A stretch of 64,000 nt of DNA from an uncultured Pseudomonadales bacterium (GCA_938036875.1 CALHVX010000020.1:124001-188000), one strand, 5' to 3'. Positions 37,465-46,705 are shown, counted from the stretch's first letter. The notes: generated by a model from the sequence alone, not told the origin. Translations and numbers: made by a program.

Positions 37465-38892
37465 ATGTCAGATTTTGATGCCAAGGTCGCTGCGGTACTG
37501 CAACAACATGCTCCGGGCTACCAAGGGTTGACGTCGGTGGAGCGTCTGTCAGGAGGCGCTAGCCAAGAAACCTATCGGCTGGTGGTGGCAACGGACAAAG
37601 GGTCGGTGCAGTACGCTATGCGCCGCGCCCCGGGTGGTGTGCCCAGCGATACCATCGTTGGGCATCCAGGTTTGGATGTTGAGGCGCTGTTGATGCAGAG
37701 TGCGCATGCCGTCGGGGTGCCTGAGCCCGAAGTTTTGTACGTGCTGCAAGAGCCAGATGATTTGGGTGCGGGTTTCATCATGCAGTGGCTTGAAGGTGAA
37801 GCTTTAGGCGCACGCATTGCACGGGCACCTGGTTTTGCGGCGCTGCGCGAACACCTAGCTTATGACTGTGGTCGTATCTTGGCTCAGATTCATGCCATAG
37901 ATTTAGAGGCAACCGGGCTCAACCAACGCTTGGAACCCATCGAGCCTGAAGCCTTTGTGCATCAAATGTGGGATCGCTACCAAACCTATAATACGCCGCA
38001 GCCGATGATCGACTATGCGGCGCGGTGGTTATTGGAAAATCTACCCAAAAAACCGCGGTCGACCTTGGTGCACAATGATTTCCGCAACGGCAACGTCATG
38101 GTTGACGAGTCTCAAGTGGTTGCGGTACTGGATTGGGAGGTTGCTCATATTGGTGACCCCATGCGGGACCTGGGTTGGATATGTACCAACAGCTGGCGCT
38201 TTGGCGTAACCGAGAAACCCGTCGGTGGATTTGGTGCGTACGAAGATTTGTTTCGTGGCTACGAAGAGGAATCTGGCCTTGAGGTGGATCCTGAGCATGT
38301 CCGATTCTGGGAGGTGTTTGGCAGCTACTGGTGGGCGGTGGGTTGTTTGGGGATGGCTGAGCATTACAGGACTGGGCCCGATCAAACGGTTGAACGACCA
38401 GCGATTGGTCGACGTACCAGCGAATGCCAGGTGGACTGCGTCAACTTGATTATCCCAGGTGCCGTAGACGTTATTGATACCCAACCGCCGGTTGCGGCGG
38501 ATCAAATAGATATGCCAACGTTGGATGAACTGCTGGTCTCGGTGCGCGATTTTCTGCACGAAGATGTGATGGCAGAAACCGATGGGCGGCTCAATTTTAT
38601 GTCCCGTGTTGCGGGCAATAGCTTAGACATTGTGCGCCGGGAAGTGGTTGCTGGTGGTGAGTTGCGTTCGCGCGAGGCTCAGCGTCTAAGCGCTATGTTT
38701 CCGCAGGCTCAGAACGAGGGTTTAGCCGATTTACGATGGCGTTTGGTGAATGGCCTGCGTGATGGCAGCATTGATCTGAATGCTGACGGCTTGCAGGCAT
38801 ATTTGCGTGAGGCGGTGGTCAACCAGGTAGGAATTGACCAACCTAAATATACCGGCTTTAAAACCGCTTGTCGTAACGCGGGTCTAGTTTAA
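37465..38892 (+). CDS. APH-fold acyl-CoA kinase-like protein fused to LvaB/DUF6285-like domain
   Basis: 475 residues. Residues 1-335 form an aminoglycoside-phosphotransferase fold: Gly-rich SGGASQETYRL, catalytic LVHNDFRNGNVMV (D205, N210) and metal-binding LDW (D223) before AHIGDPMRDLGW. This is the ACAD10/11-N and LvaA type, which phosphorylates the hydroxyl of 4-hydroxyacyl-CoA. Residues 348-475 are a separate helical domain (PTLDELLVSVRDFLHEDV, DGRLNFMSRVAGNSLDIVRRE) resembling the small LvaB/DUF6285 partner. ATG 37465 follows AGGTGG. Kinase assignment to 4-hydroxyacids is inference from context. Confidence 0.87.
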   Translation: MSDFDAKVAAVLQQHAPGYQGLTSVERLSGGASQETYRLVVATDKGSVQYAMRRAPGGVPSDTIVGHPGLDVEALLMQSAHAVGVPEPEVLYVLQEPDDLGAGFIMQWLEGEALGARIARAPGFAALREHLAYDCGRILAQIHAIDLEATGLNQRLEPIEPEAFVHQMWDRYQTYNTPQPMIDYAARWLLENLPKKPRSTLVHNDFRNGNVMVDESQVVAVLDWEVAHIGDPMRDLGWICTNSWRFGVTEKPVGGFGAYEDLFRGYEEESGLEVDPEHVRFWEVFGSYWWAVGCLGMAEHYRTGPDQTVERPAIGRRTSECQVDCVNLIIPGAVDVIDTQPPVAADQIDMPTLDELLVSVRDFLHEDVMAETDGRLNFMSRVAGNSLDIVRREVVAGGELRSREAQRLSAMFPQAQNEGLADLRWRLVNGLRDGSIDLNADGLQAYLREAVVNQVGIDQPKYTGFKTACRNAGLV

Positions 38893-38909
38893 ATTTAGGA
38901 GTAGAGTTT

Positions 38910-40424
38910 ATGCATACCTTTGCCGACCCCATTCACCGTGCACTGCAAGTGGCACCCGATAAGGTTGCTGTTGTTGATGGCAAGCAGAGCTTTACCTTTG
39001 CTCAGCTTCACAACCGCAGCGCGCGGTTGGTGCAAGGCCTGCGCAACTTAGGTTTAAAGGATGGCGATCGTGTTGCCATTCTTGCGGACAACAGCCACGT
39101 CTATATGGAAACCTACCTTGGTGTGCCTGCGGGCGGCTTGGTTGTGGTGCCGTTGAATACTCGGCACGCTGCACCGGAGCTGCGTTATGCCTTAGAAGAC
39201 TCGGGCGCCAAGGTACTGATCACTGATCGCGATGTTAGCCAGGTGGATCATGGTGTGCCCACGGAGCTCAACCTTGCGGACTACAACGCCCTGATTGAAA
39301 GCGTGGCCGATGCGCCACCGCTAGGCGTTGGGGTAACGGAGAATGATCTAGCGGGTTTGTTTTACACAGGCGGTACTACGGGCAAGTCTAAAGGGGTGAT
39401 GCTTAGCCATCGAAACCTGATAGCAAATACTTTTCATTGGTTGATGGCGGTTGCACACGGTCCGGCAGATGTCGAGCTGGTGATGGCGCCTATGTTTCAC
39501 GCCGCGGGGTCTAATGGGATATTGGGTGCTATTTGGAATACCACCAAACAAATAACCTTGGGTGCGTTTGATCCTCAAGTTGCGCTTGAAATCATCGCGG
39601 AGCATGGAGTGACCCACACCTTGGGGGTACCGACCATGCTGAGCGCCATGGCAGAGGCGCAGCTGGTCAAGCCCAGATCCGTTGGCTCGCTAAAGGTTAT
39701 CTCACATGGTGGTAGCCCTATTGCGACAGAAGTTGTGCGGCGTACCCATAAAGCCTTTCCCGAGGCCGAGCTTGTTGAAGTTTATGGTGCAACCGAGTTA
39801 AGTCCTCTCACCACGGTGCTACGCAACGAGCAAAACCTGACGGAAAGCCCGCGTGCACGTAGTTGCGGCCAGAGCATTCCAGGCACCGACGTGCAAATTT
39901 TGAATGAGGCGGGAGAGCTGTTACCCGTTGGCGAAGTGGGTGAGGTGGTGGCGCGTGGCCCGAACGTGATGCAAGGCTACTGGAACAAGCCCGAGCAGAC
40001 GGAAGCGGTGCTGAAAAACGGCGCCTATTGGACCGGAGACCTAGGTTATCTAGACGATGAGGGCTATCTGTTTTTGGTCGACCGCAGCAAAGATATGATT
40101 GTGACCGGTGGTGAAAACGTTTACTGCACCGAGGTGGAAGAGGTGTTGTTTCAACATCCAGCTGTGTTAGAAGCGGCTGCGTTCGGCGTGCCCGACAAGC
40201 AATGGGGAGAAGCGGTACATGCGGTGGTTGTGCCACGCGAGACGCACAACAACGTCGATCCACAAGAGTTGATCAGCTACTGCAAAGAGCACATTGCCGG
40301 CTATAAAGTGCCGAAGGCGATTGATATTCAGCAAGAACCGCTGCCTAAGTCGGGTCCGGGTAAAATTCTAAAGCGGGAGCTGCGAGCGCCGTTTTGGGAA
40401 GGTGTCGAGCGTAGCGTCAATTAG
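38910..40424 (+). CDS. AMP-forming acyl-CoA synthetase
   Basis: Activates a carboxylic acid to its CoA thioester with ATP. The 504-residue ANL-superfamily protein has the P-loop YTGGTTGKSKGVMLSH, VEVYGATELSPLT, YWTGDLGYLDDEGYLFLVDRSKDMI and the C-terminal lysine in LPKSGPGKILKR. Substrate is not readable from sequence. AGGAG precedes the ATG, 17 bp after the kinase gene, so it belongs to the same operon. There it would supply the acyl-CoA for the kinase and dehydrogenase, as LvaE does. Confidence 0.94.
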   Translation: MHTFADPIHRALQVAPDKVAVVDGKQSFTFAQLHNRSARLVQGLRNLGLKDGDRVAILADNSHVYMETYLGVPAGGLVVVPLNTRHAAPELRYALEDSGAKVLITDRDVSQVDHGVPTELNLADYNALIESVADAPPLGVGVTENDLAGLFYTGGTTGKSKGVMLSHRNLIANTFHWLMAVAHGPADVELVMAPMFHAAGSNGILGAIWNTTKQITLGAFDPQVALEIIAEHGVTHTLGVPTMLSAMAEAQLVKPRSVGSLKVISHGGSPIATEVVRRTHKAFPEAELVEVYGATELSPLTTVLRNEQNLTESPRARSCGQSIPGTDVQILNEAGELLPVGEVGEVVARGPNVMQGYWNKPEQTEAVLKNGAYWTGDLGYLDDEGYLFLVDRSKDMIVTGGENVYCTEVEEVLFQHPAVLEAAAFGVPDKQWGEAVHAVVVPRETHNNVDPQELISYCKEHIAGYKVPKAIDIQQEPLPKSGPGKILKRELRAPFWEGVERSVN

Positions 40425-40441
40425 CAGCAATAGGAGCCGTC

Positions 40442-40840
40442 ATGAGCGAAACGCAATTGCAACCGCGTAAAATTGACCAAGCCGAAGAAGGCGGCTGCTT
40501 TTGTGGTGAGGTGCGCTACAGCATCGAACCCGGAGACTATGTCACCGCTTACTGCCATTGCTCCATGTGCCGGCGCGTCAGTGGCGCTGCGTCGGTTCCT
40601 TGGGCCGTCATCCCGGCAGCCAATTTTCGGTATCTGCAAGGTCAACCAAAGTTGCTGCAGTCCTCCAAGCATGGACAGCGTTTTTTTTGCGAGCAATGTG
40701 GTACTCACGTTGCTTGCGTTATAGCCAATGAGCACAAGGCTGTTGATGTACCCATTGGAACCTTGGATAACGCGGAGCCTTTTGCCCCTAGCGTAGAAGT
40801 GCACACCGATGCCAAGGTCAGCTGGGTACCCGAGCTGTAA
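40442..40840 (+). CDS. GFA/CENP-V family zinc protein
   Basis: 132 residues with the GFA (glutathione-dependent formaldehyde-activating-like) fold. Zinc-binding Cys are in GGCFCGEVRY, YCHCSMCRRVSGA and FFCEQCGTH. Most family members have no proven formaldehyde activity, so function is open; some bind glutathione or other thiols. AGGAGCC precedes the ATG, 17 bp after the CoA ligase gene, so it is probably the fourth gene of that operon. Confidence 0.92.
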   Translation: MSETQLQPRKIDQAEEGGCFCGEVRYSIEPGDYVTAYCHCSMCRRVSGAASVPWAVIPAANFRYLQGQPKLLQSSKHGQRFFCEQCGTHVACVIANEHKAVDVPIGTLDNAEPFAPSVEVHTDAKVSWVPEL

Positions 40841-40853
40841 CCGCCCATAACCC

Positions 40854-41495
40854 ATGCCGCTAAATAACCGCGTCGATCCTTCGGGTCACCTCCACGCCAT
40901 CAGCGCGCGGGGCAGCCTGATGGGGAATCGCGGCAATTTATGCAAGCCGGGCGAAGATGGCCCAGACATTGTGCGCTATGCCAACGGTAAACGCTGGATC
41001 ATCTGTGTCACTCACTACCGATACGAAACCCTACCTCTAGCGACCCTGAACAATAACACCCAGCTGTTTTTTTTAGACGAAGCCACAGCGCTGGCAGCAG
41101 GGCATAGACCTTGCGCTAGGTGTCGCCGCGAGGCCTACCAGAACTATCTGGCTGCTTGGATAAAAGCGCATCCGGAAGTGCAAGCGGTGGATGCAGACGC
41201 AATGGACCATGTGCTGCACGGCCAGCGCAACCTGGCAGTAGGGCAGAACCGTTCCCACGCCATGCAATTGGCGCAGGTACCAGATGGTTCCATCGTGCGT
41301 TGGTTGCATCAGCCTACTTTGGTGTTCAGCGGATGGCTGCAACAATGGTCTTTTGCCGGCTACAGTCCGATCCAAAAGATCTCCCGTACAGCAAAGGCTG
41401 CTGAGGTTCCCGTGCTTACGCCAGCGTCAAGTGTTGCTGTGCTAGCGGCAGGTTATGTTCCCGATGTCCATGCCACCGCCCATAGAGGTGGCTAG
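40854..41495 (+). CDS. Conserved hypothetical protein with HRPCARC motif
   Basis: 213 residues, cytoplasmic. I recognise no named family. The central segment FFLDEATALAAGHRPCARCRREAY (about 72-95) looks like a metal-binding Cys pair (C87, C90), with further Cys at 30 and 51. The layout recalls Ada-type or small zinc-site proteins. It starts 13 bp after the GFA gene and may be co-transcribed. The C-terminal 40 residues are Ala/Val-rich and probably flexible. Confidence 0.8.
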   Translation: MPLNNRVDPSGHLHAISARGSLMGNRGNLCKPGEDGPDIVRYANGKRWIICVTHYRYETLPLATLNNNTQLFFLDEATALAAGHRPCARCRREAYQNYLAAWIKAHPEVQAVDADAMDHVLHGQRNLAVGQNRSHAMQLAQVPDGSIVRWLHQPTLVFSGWLQQWSFAGYSPIQKISRTAKAAEVPVLTPASSVAVLAAGYVPDVHATAHRGG

Positions 41496-41542
41496 CAAGG
41501 TATAGTGCTGCCACTTTGGGTTCACCCGTACAGGAACAATCA

Positions 41543-42121
41543 ATGCCGAATTGCCCATCCTGCGAAGAGCAGTCGTTACTCCCCATCCAACCGCTGGATG
41601 GTTTGGTGGCCCGTCAGTGCGCAAGCTGCGAAGGTATGCTGTTAGATTTGTTGGTGTATCGGCAATGGCGCGAGTCCTCCGCTGAAGCCTTGAACCAGCA
41701 TCAGCTAAGCGCGGAGCCTCAGGCATCCGGGGATAGCCAGGCAACACCAGAAGATACTAAGCAAGCGTTGCTGTGCCCGGGTTGCTCTCGGATCATGACC
41801 AAATATCGGGTCACCGGTGAATTGGCGAATCGATTCGATTTCTGCGTGCATTGCTCGGATGTTTGGATGGATGTGGGTGAACTCGAGTTGCTTAACACGG
41901 CTAACCTCCAAGGAGATTTGGCACGTATCTTTACCCAACCTTGGCAGCGGCAATTGGTGAGCGACCAACAAGCACAAATGGGTGAAGCGAATCTTGCCAG
42001 CCATCTTGGATCAGATCTATCCAAAGTCGAAGATTTTGCTGGTTGGCTGGTTGCACACGCTGAACGAACGCGTATTTTTGCCTACCTAAGAGCTCGATTG
42101 CGTGCCGGAGACGAGGACTGA
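41543..42121 (+). CDS. zf-TFIIB-type zinc-ribbon protein
   Basis: 192 residues with two zinc ribbons. The first is CPSC...CASC at the N-terminus (about 4-30). The second is CPGC...FCVHC in TKYRVTGELANRFDFCVHCSDVWMDVGELELL, the zf-TFIIB pattern. Family function is unknown. ATG 41543 follows AGGAAC. It is the third Cys-rich small protein in a row and ends five bases from the convergent lipoprotein gene. Confidence 0.85.
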   Translation: MPNCPSCEEQSLLPIQPLDGLVARQCASCEGMLLDLLVYRQWRESSAEALNQHQLSAEPQASGDSQATPEDTKQALLCPGCSRIMTKYRVTGELANRFDFCVHCSDVWMDVGELELLNTANLQGDLARIFTQPWQRQLVSDQQAQMGEANLASHLGSDLSKVEDFAGWLVAHAERTRIFAYLRARLRAGDED

Positions 42122-42125
42122 CTTT

Positions 42126-43382
42126 TTAGCTGTTGGCGCGAAGATGTTTTGATCGTTTAACACCAATTTCTGCTGCCCCGGTCAAAGGGTAGCGTTGCTC
42201 TAAGCTGGGGTCGGTACCTAGGCGTTGCGCTTTGTTGAGGCTTCGCTGTGCACCGTTTGCGTCACCTAGATGTTGCAAGGCGATGGCTTTAAGGTAGTGG
42301 AAGCTGCCTTCCGTGCTGCTGAGTTGGAGGGCTCGATTCACGGCCTTTAACGCGTAGGCGTAATCGGCTTGGTGCAGGGCTCTCTGAGCCACACTGAAAT
42401 GATAGTAGGGGTTCTTCGCTTGGTATTGGCGCGCTAAGTCCGTATGTCGTTGCGCCAAATGTGGGCGATTTAGCTTTTCATAGGTTCGACCTAGCCCCGC
42501 GTGTACGGCGCGAGAGCTCGGGTCGATACGCAGGGCTTTGAGGTAAGCGGCCTGAGCCTGTTTTGGTGCTTGGTGAGTTGCGTAGAATGCCGCTAAATTT
42601 ATCCATAGATCAATATTGTTAGGCTCAAGCTCGATACCTGCTCTAAGGTAGCGAAACCCCTCCAAATTTTGACCTGCCTGCAGTTGTTGTACCCCTAGAT
42701 TGGCTAAGAACAAACTGTTGGCGTAGGCATCTGATATCTGGCGTGCGCTATAGCGTTCGGTGTCTGTCATCGTGTTGAAATCTACAATGAGATCGAGCCG
42801 CTCGTTGCGGCTCATTCGAATATTGTTGGCCACTGCATTGATGTGTGTGCTGCGAACTAAATAGTCGCTACCAGCAGTCCATGCAGGGGGCACGTCGACC
42901 ACCTGAAAATTCACCTCAAGGCCGGCTAAGCGAGAGAGCACCACAAACATTGCCGTATAGGACAAACAGTTGCCCCGCTTTTCGACAAAAGTCTTTGCGG
43001 CCGTTTGCGTGGCGTCTGCCGCGTAGCTATCAAAAAAATAGTCCTCATCCGCTAGCGCCTTTAGTACGGATTTGAGTCGAGCAACCGTTGTCGGTTGCGT
43101 ACCTATGGCCGTTGCCGTGAAGCTAGGCATGGCAGGGTGCATCTCAAGCAAATCCGGTGGCGATGTCTCAAGAGGCGGGACAGGCTCCCCAAACACGGCG
43201 GCGCCAGACAAGAGGCTGGCATCATCGGCTAGTGGTTCGGTTTGTTCACTCAAGGTTTGCAGGTGCCGGTTGCCAGCGCAGCCGCTGAGTAGCACGCAAA
43301 ATAGAGTCACGAACTTGAGTAGAGCTTGAGTGCGCCCTGATTGGGTTCGGGTCGCGGAATCTGCTTGGGTTGCTGGATACAT
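42126..43382 (-). CDS. Lipoprotein with transglutaminase-like domain and TPR repeats
   Basis: 418 residues. The N-terminal signal ends LLSGC, a lipobox. A transglutaminase-like region follows: KRGNCLSYTAMFVVLSRLAGL supplies a Cys, and RSTHINAVANN a His. From about residue 215 there are four to five TPR repeats (for example EPNNIDLWINLAAFYATHQ, DPSSRAVHAGLGRTYEKL). It is probably an outer-membrane protein that binds or cuts a peptide-like partner. ATG 43382 was chosen; a TTG three codons upstream has GGATGGG before it and is an equal alternative. Confidence 0.8.
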   Translation of the reverse strand: MYPATQADSATRTQSGRTQALLKFVTLFCVLLSGCAGNRHLQTLSEQTEPLADDASLLSGAAVFGEPVPPLETSPPDLLEMHPAMPSFTATAIGTQPTTVARLKSVLKALADEDYFFDSYAADATQTAAKTFVEKRGNCLSYTAMFVVLSRLAGLEVNFQVVDVPPAWTAGSDYLVRSTHINAVANNIRMSRNERLDLIVDFNTMTDTERYSARQISDAYANSLFLANLGVQQLQAGQNLEGFRYLRAGIELEPNNIDLWINLAAFYATHQAPKQAQAAYLKALRIDPSSRAVHAGLGRTYEKLNRPHLAQRHTDLARQYQAKNPYYHFSVAQRALHQADYAYALKAVNRALQLSSTEGSFHYLKAIALQHLGDANGAQRSLNKAQRLGTDPSLEQRYPLTGAAEIGVKRSKHLRANS

Positions 43383-43523
43383 GAAGCTCAATACTACCCA
43401 TCCTGGTCCAGGTTGCCTATGGCGGTGGTCTTGATTGACCCGCTAACCCGCTGGACGATCTAACAATGCTTAGTTAACTAGGCTTTGTGGCACAATACAT
43501 TTTTACTTGATGCTCGGTGATTT

Positions 43524-44045
43524 ATGCGAACACTTTTTCGATGGTTAGGGCGTTTGGTGCTCTTAGGAGTATTGGTTGTTGCGGGCGTGTTTGTCGCCGC
43601 GCGATTTAGCGACGGGCCGATGGAAATTATCGCGGGCGGTCCATTTACCAGCGGTGAGCTGGTCACCGGAGGTGAGCCTGATTGGTCCTTTGCAAAAGAC
43701 GTGGATACGGTTGCGTTTCAATTGTTGGAACCCGCTCGCTCGCGAACCACTTGGATCGTAGAGCACGAGGGTCGAATTTTTATCCCCTGTGGCTATATGG
43801 ACACTACTTGGGGACGGTTTTGGAAGCGATGGCCGATTCAGGCGCTGGATCAGCCTGACGCCATACTGCGCATAAACGGAAAGCTGTACGAGCGTACTTT
43901 GGTGCGTATAACCGAGGGTGACATACTGCCCCCAGTGTTGGCCGAGCTAGGACGCAAGTACGTGGGCGGAGATGTTCCGGTTGCTGGAGTAACCAGTGGC
44001 TCGCTGTGGATCTTTGAGTTAGCGCCCCGCAAAGCACGAATCTAA
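43524..44045 (+). CDS. Membrane-anchored protein of unknown function
   Basis: 173 residues with one N-terminal membrane helix (RLVLLGVLVVAGVFVAARF, about 10-28) and a 145-residue extracytoplasmic domain. The domain is beta-rich and holds TTWIVEHEGRIFIPCGYMDTTWGRFWKRWP, a layout that recalls FMN-binding split barrels, but I cannot assign it. It is divergent from the TPR lipoprotein gene and lies seven bases before the EEP hydrolase gene, so it probably leads a three-gene operon. Confidence 0.75.
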   Translation: MRTLFRWLGRLVLLGVLVVAGVFVAARFSDGPMEIIAGGPFTSGELVTGGEPDWSFAKDVDTVAFQLLEPARSRTTWIVEHEGRIFIPCGYMDTTWGRFWKRWPIQALDQPDAILRINGKLYERTLVRITEGDILPPVLAELGRKYVGGDVPVAGVTSGSLWIFELAPRKARI

Positions 44046-44052
44046 GGCTTAG

Positions 44053-44916
44053 ATGCCGAAGGTAAAGCAACTGCGCATCGCGACCTACAATGTGCAGAAT
44101 TTGTTTTTGGCTGGTGAGGGAGAGCCGGCCAAGGCGCCGCGGGCGCTGACCCACTTGGCGCGCACCATTGCGCGCACCAAAGCGGATGTCTTGTGCTTGC
44201 AGGAAGTGGGCTCCTTGGCGTCTCTTGAGCTGCTTAATGCGCGGCTTAAGCAACCCTATCCTGAGGTTGGGCTGATACCTGGTAACAGCAATCGCAGCAT
44301 TCACTTGGGTTTTCTCAGCCGTTGGCCCATGCGGTTGCGTTCGCACCGTGAGCTGCCCTTAGCGGACGTCGACGGGCAACCGTTACTGGAGTACCGCAGC
44401 GCCGCCGATGCGCAGGCGAAAAAAGCATTGCCTCTGCTGATTCAGAGAGACTTTCTGCAGGCGACGGTCATGTGCACGGATGAACCGCTACAGATTTTCA
44501 ACGTGCATTTGAAGAGTCGCACCAGTCGTGATTGGGCGCTGTTACCTAGCGAGCGCGTGCGTCTTGCTGAGGCCCAAGCCTTGAGCGCGTTGATTCAAAA
44601 CACCTTGCGCGGGGCACCCGCTAGTCGGTTGGTTGTGGTGGGAGATTTCAACGACACTTGGCACAGTGATGCATTGACACCAATTCGGGCGCTCAACCTA
44701 TTGGACCCGCTTGGTCAGCAGCTGCGCGCGGCTGGCCGCAACCCTTCAACCTATTGGCCGAAGCGGCGTAACCGTATCGATTTTATGCTGTTGGCTCCCT
44801 CCATGTGCAATTTGGTTGGTGAGGCAGAGATCGCCGTGCACGAGCAAGCCAAGATAGCATCGGATCACTATCCGGTAGTACAAAGCCTTAGCTTGCCAAC
44901 TATAGGAGAGCAGTAG
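44053..44916 (+). CDS. Endonuclease/exonuclease/phosphatase (EEP) family hydrolase
   Basis: 287 residues of the EEP fold, shared by phosphodiesterases, sphingomyelinases and DNases. The metal and catalytic motifs are ATYNVQN (about 9), DVLCLQEV with the key Glu (about 46-53), FNVHLKS (about 155), VVGDFND (about 197) and the closing ASDHYPV with the catalytic Asp-His. No signal peptide is visible. The substrate could be a nucleic acid or a small phosphodiester. It overlaps the HIT gene by one base. Confidence 0.9.
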   Translation: MPKVKQLRIATYNVQNLFLAGEGEPAKAPRALTHLARTIARTKADVLCLQEVGSLASLELLNARLKQPYPEVGLIPGNSNRSIHLGFLSRWPMRLRSHRELPLADVDGQPLLEYRSAADAQAKKALPLLIQRDFLQATVMCTDEPLQIFNVHLKSRTSRDWALLPSERVRLAEAQALSALIQNTLRGAPASRLVVVGDFNDTWHSDALTPIRALNLLDPLGQQLRAAGRNPSTYWPKRRNRIDFMLLAPSMCNLVGEAEIAVHEQAKIASDHYPVVQSLSLPTIGEQ

Positions 44917-45338
44917 TGTCAGAATTTAACCTGCATGCAAAACTTGCCGAAGACTGTTTCTTCATCGGTGCATTGCCACTAAGTGATCTGTTGTTGTTAA
45001 ACGATACGCGCTATCCCTGGTGTGTTTTGGTGCCCAGGGTTATGGGGCTGACCGAGTTGATGCAACTAGACGCCGTACAGGCTCAATCTCTTTTTGCCGA
45101 GATACGTCTGGTGTCAAATATTCTGGCTAAGCAACCGGGGGTAACCAAGCTCAATGTGGGTGCTTTGGGTAATTTGGTGCCACAACTGCATATCCATGTG
45201 CTTGGTCGATCACCTTCGGATGCCGCTTGGCCCGGACCCGTTTGGGGTTATGGTGAGGCACAACCTTACTCTTCACAAAAGTCCCACCAAGCAATTCACC
45301 AGTGGCGTGGTCTATTGGGTGATGACCTTGTTGGTTAG
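44916..45338 (+). CDS. HIT (histidine triad) family nucleotide-binding protein
   Basis: 140 residues. HIT proteins hydrolyse nucleoside phosphoramidates or dinucleoside polyphosphates. The triad reads QLHIHVLGR: the first His of HxHxH is Gln while the two others remain, a variant found in some bacterial HIT proteins. The first half shows DTRYPWCVLVPRV, the usual nucleotide-side strands. GTG 44916 overlaps the upstream stop and follows TAGGAGAG. Pairing with an EEP phosphodiesterase suggests nucleotide clean-up. Confidence 0.9.
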   Translation: MSEFNLHAKLAEDCFFIGALPLSDLLLLNDTRYPWCVLVPRVMGLTELMQLDAVQAQSLFAEIRLVSNILAKQPGVTKLNVGALGNLVPQLHIHVLGRSPSDAAWPGPVWGYGEAQPYSSQKSHQAIHQWRGLLGDDLVG

Positions 45339-46705
45339 GTATGAGCAAGCGCTGCTCTAGCGTCTAGCTCAGCGCGTATCTCGTTGTGTCGGGCTTCATT
45401 AAGTGGATAGCTTTTGAGAGCGAACACGCCCGCTAACAGGCCAGCCGCAGTGCCGATGGTGTAAACCCATAACAAGCCGTCAACCGCGGTTGCACTGTTG
45501 GCTTGGCCAGGCATGAAACCGAACAACCACTCTAGCGCCATGAAGCTAGAGCCTACCGCTATAGCGGCACCCAGCTTGTTGGTGGTTGTTAGCAAAGCAA
45601 AGTAAAGCCCAGCGCGTTTGGTGCCAACACGCCATTCATCGTAGTCCGTGAGGTCAGCCATCATGGAGCGGAGTAGGGTTGGTGTTGCACCGTAGGCGAC
45701 ACCGTACAAGATGGTGAAAGCCCACAATCGAAAAGCGTTGCCTGGCTCCGCATAGAACAGCAACAAAAAAACCATAAGGGCGCCATAGATCAGGGCAACT
45801 TTGATCGCCACATCTTTGCCGACTTTGTAAGCCAGCTTCATCCACAAAGGCATGGCGAAAAAACTGGCCAAAAAATAGAACAGCAATGCAAGGCTTGCCT
45901 GCTCACGTAGCTCAAACACATAAGCGGCAACAAAAATATACAGAGCGCCAGCAATACCGGTTCCAAATCCGGAGAACAGGTCTGCGGCGAGCAAACGCCA
46001 CAGCAAGGGGTTGTCTTTTAGGACCGCAAAGGTTTCGCGCCAGTGAGCTTGCGCGCGAGTGCGATGGTTAGAATCGGGCACCATAAGCAAGGTTGGTAGC
46101 ACCGTCACTGGGAACAATACCAAGCAAAACCATCCCATGCTCGCCACTTTTGTTGCAGTGTCGCCACGTTCAAGCGCATCAAGCAGTGCAGGTAGCGCAA
46201 GCACTGCGGTCATACCGCCAATGACAAATATTTCTCGCCAGCCAAACAAGCGTGAACGCTCGTTGTAGGTGGTGGATAAATCGGCACCCCATGACTGGTG
46301 CGCGATGGCTAACATGGTGTAACCCACATAAAGGGCGATTAGCCAAAACAGTAGGTAAGGCCCCGACACTGCTGCGGGGTCTGGTATGAATACCATCCAC
46401 ACAGACAGCAGCAGAAGGGGTATGGACAGTGCGATCCAATGTTTGCGGCGCCCCCATCGGGTCTCGTAACGGTCGATGACATATCCCATGATGGGGTCTG
46501 TGATGACATCCCAGATACGTGCGAGAAAAAAAACCAGACCAACGGTAGCTAGGCTTAAGCCTAAATGTTCGGAGTAGAACGGGGGAAGGTAGACGGCAAT
46601 TGGCATACCCATAGCCGCCATAGGTAAAGCAACACCGGAGTATGCCGCCAGGCGACCAGCGGATAGCGGTGGTTGCTCTAGGGTTGTGTTGTCGGTAGAT
46701 GGCAA
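45335..46705 (-). CDS. GPH-family (glycoside-pentoside-hexuronide) cation symporter, MFS fold
   Basis: About 456 residues and 12 membrane helices. The GPH signature is ARIWDVITDPIMGYVIDRYETRWGRRKHWI (after helix 2). FYSEHLGLSLATVG and GTKRAGLYFALLTTTNKLGAAIAVG are also typical. Members import sugars or glycosides with H+ or Na+. A TTG at 46705 with GGGGA before it was chosen; a TTG at 46771 gives 22 more residues. No sugar-utilisation genes lie beside it, so the substrate is open. Its stop interlocks with the HIT gene stop. Confidence 0.87.
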   Translation of the reverse strand: MPSTDNTTLEQPPLSAGRLAAYSGVALPMAAMGMPIAVYLPPFYSEHLGLSLATVGLVFFLARIWDVITDPIMGYVIDRYETRWGRRKHWIALSIPLLLLSVWMVFIPDPAAVSGPYLLFWLIALYVGYTMLAIAHQSWGADLSTTYNERSRLFGWREIFVIGGMTAVLALPALLDALERGDTATKVASMGWFCLVLFPVTVLPTLLMVPDSNHRTRAQAHWRETFAVLKDNPLLWRLLAADLFSGFGTGIAGALYIFVAAYVFELREQASLALLFYFLASFFAMPLWMKLAYKVGKDVAIKVALIYGALMVFLLLFYAEPGNAFRLWAFTILYGVAYGATPTLLRSMMADLTDYDEWRVGTKRAGLYFALLTTTNKLGAAIAVGSSFMALEWLFGFMPGQANSATAVDGLLWVYTIGTAAGLLAGVFALKSYPLNEARHNEIRAELDARAALAHT

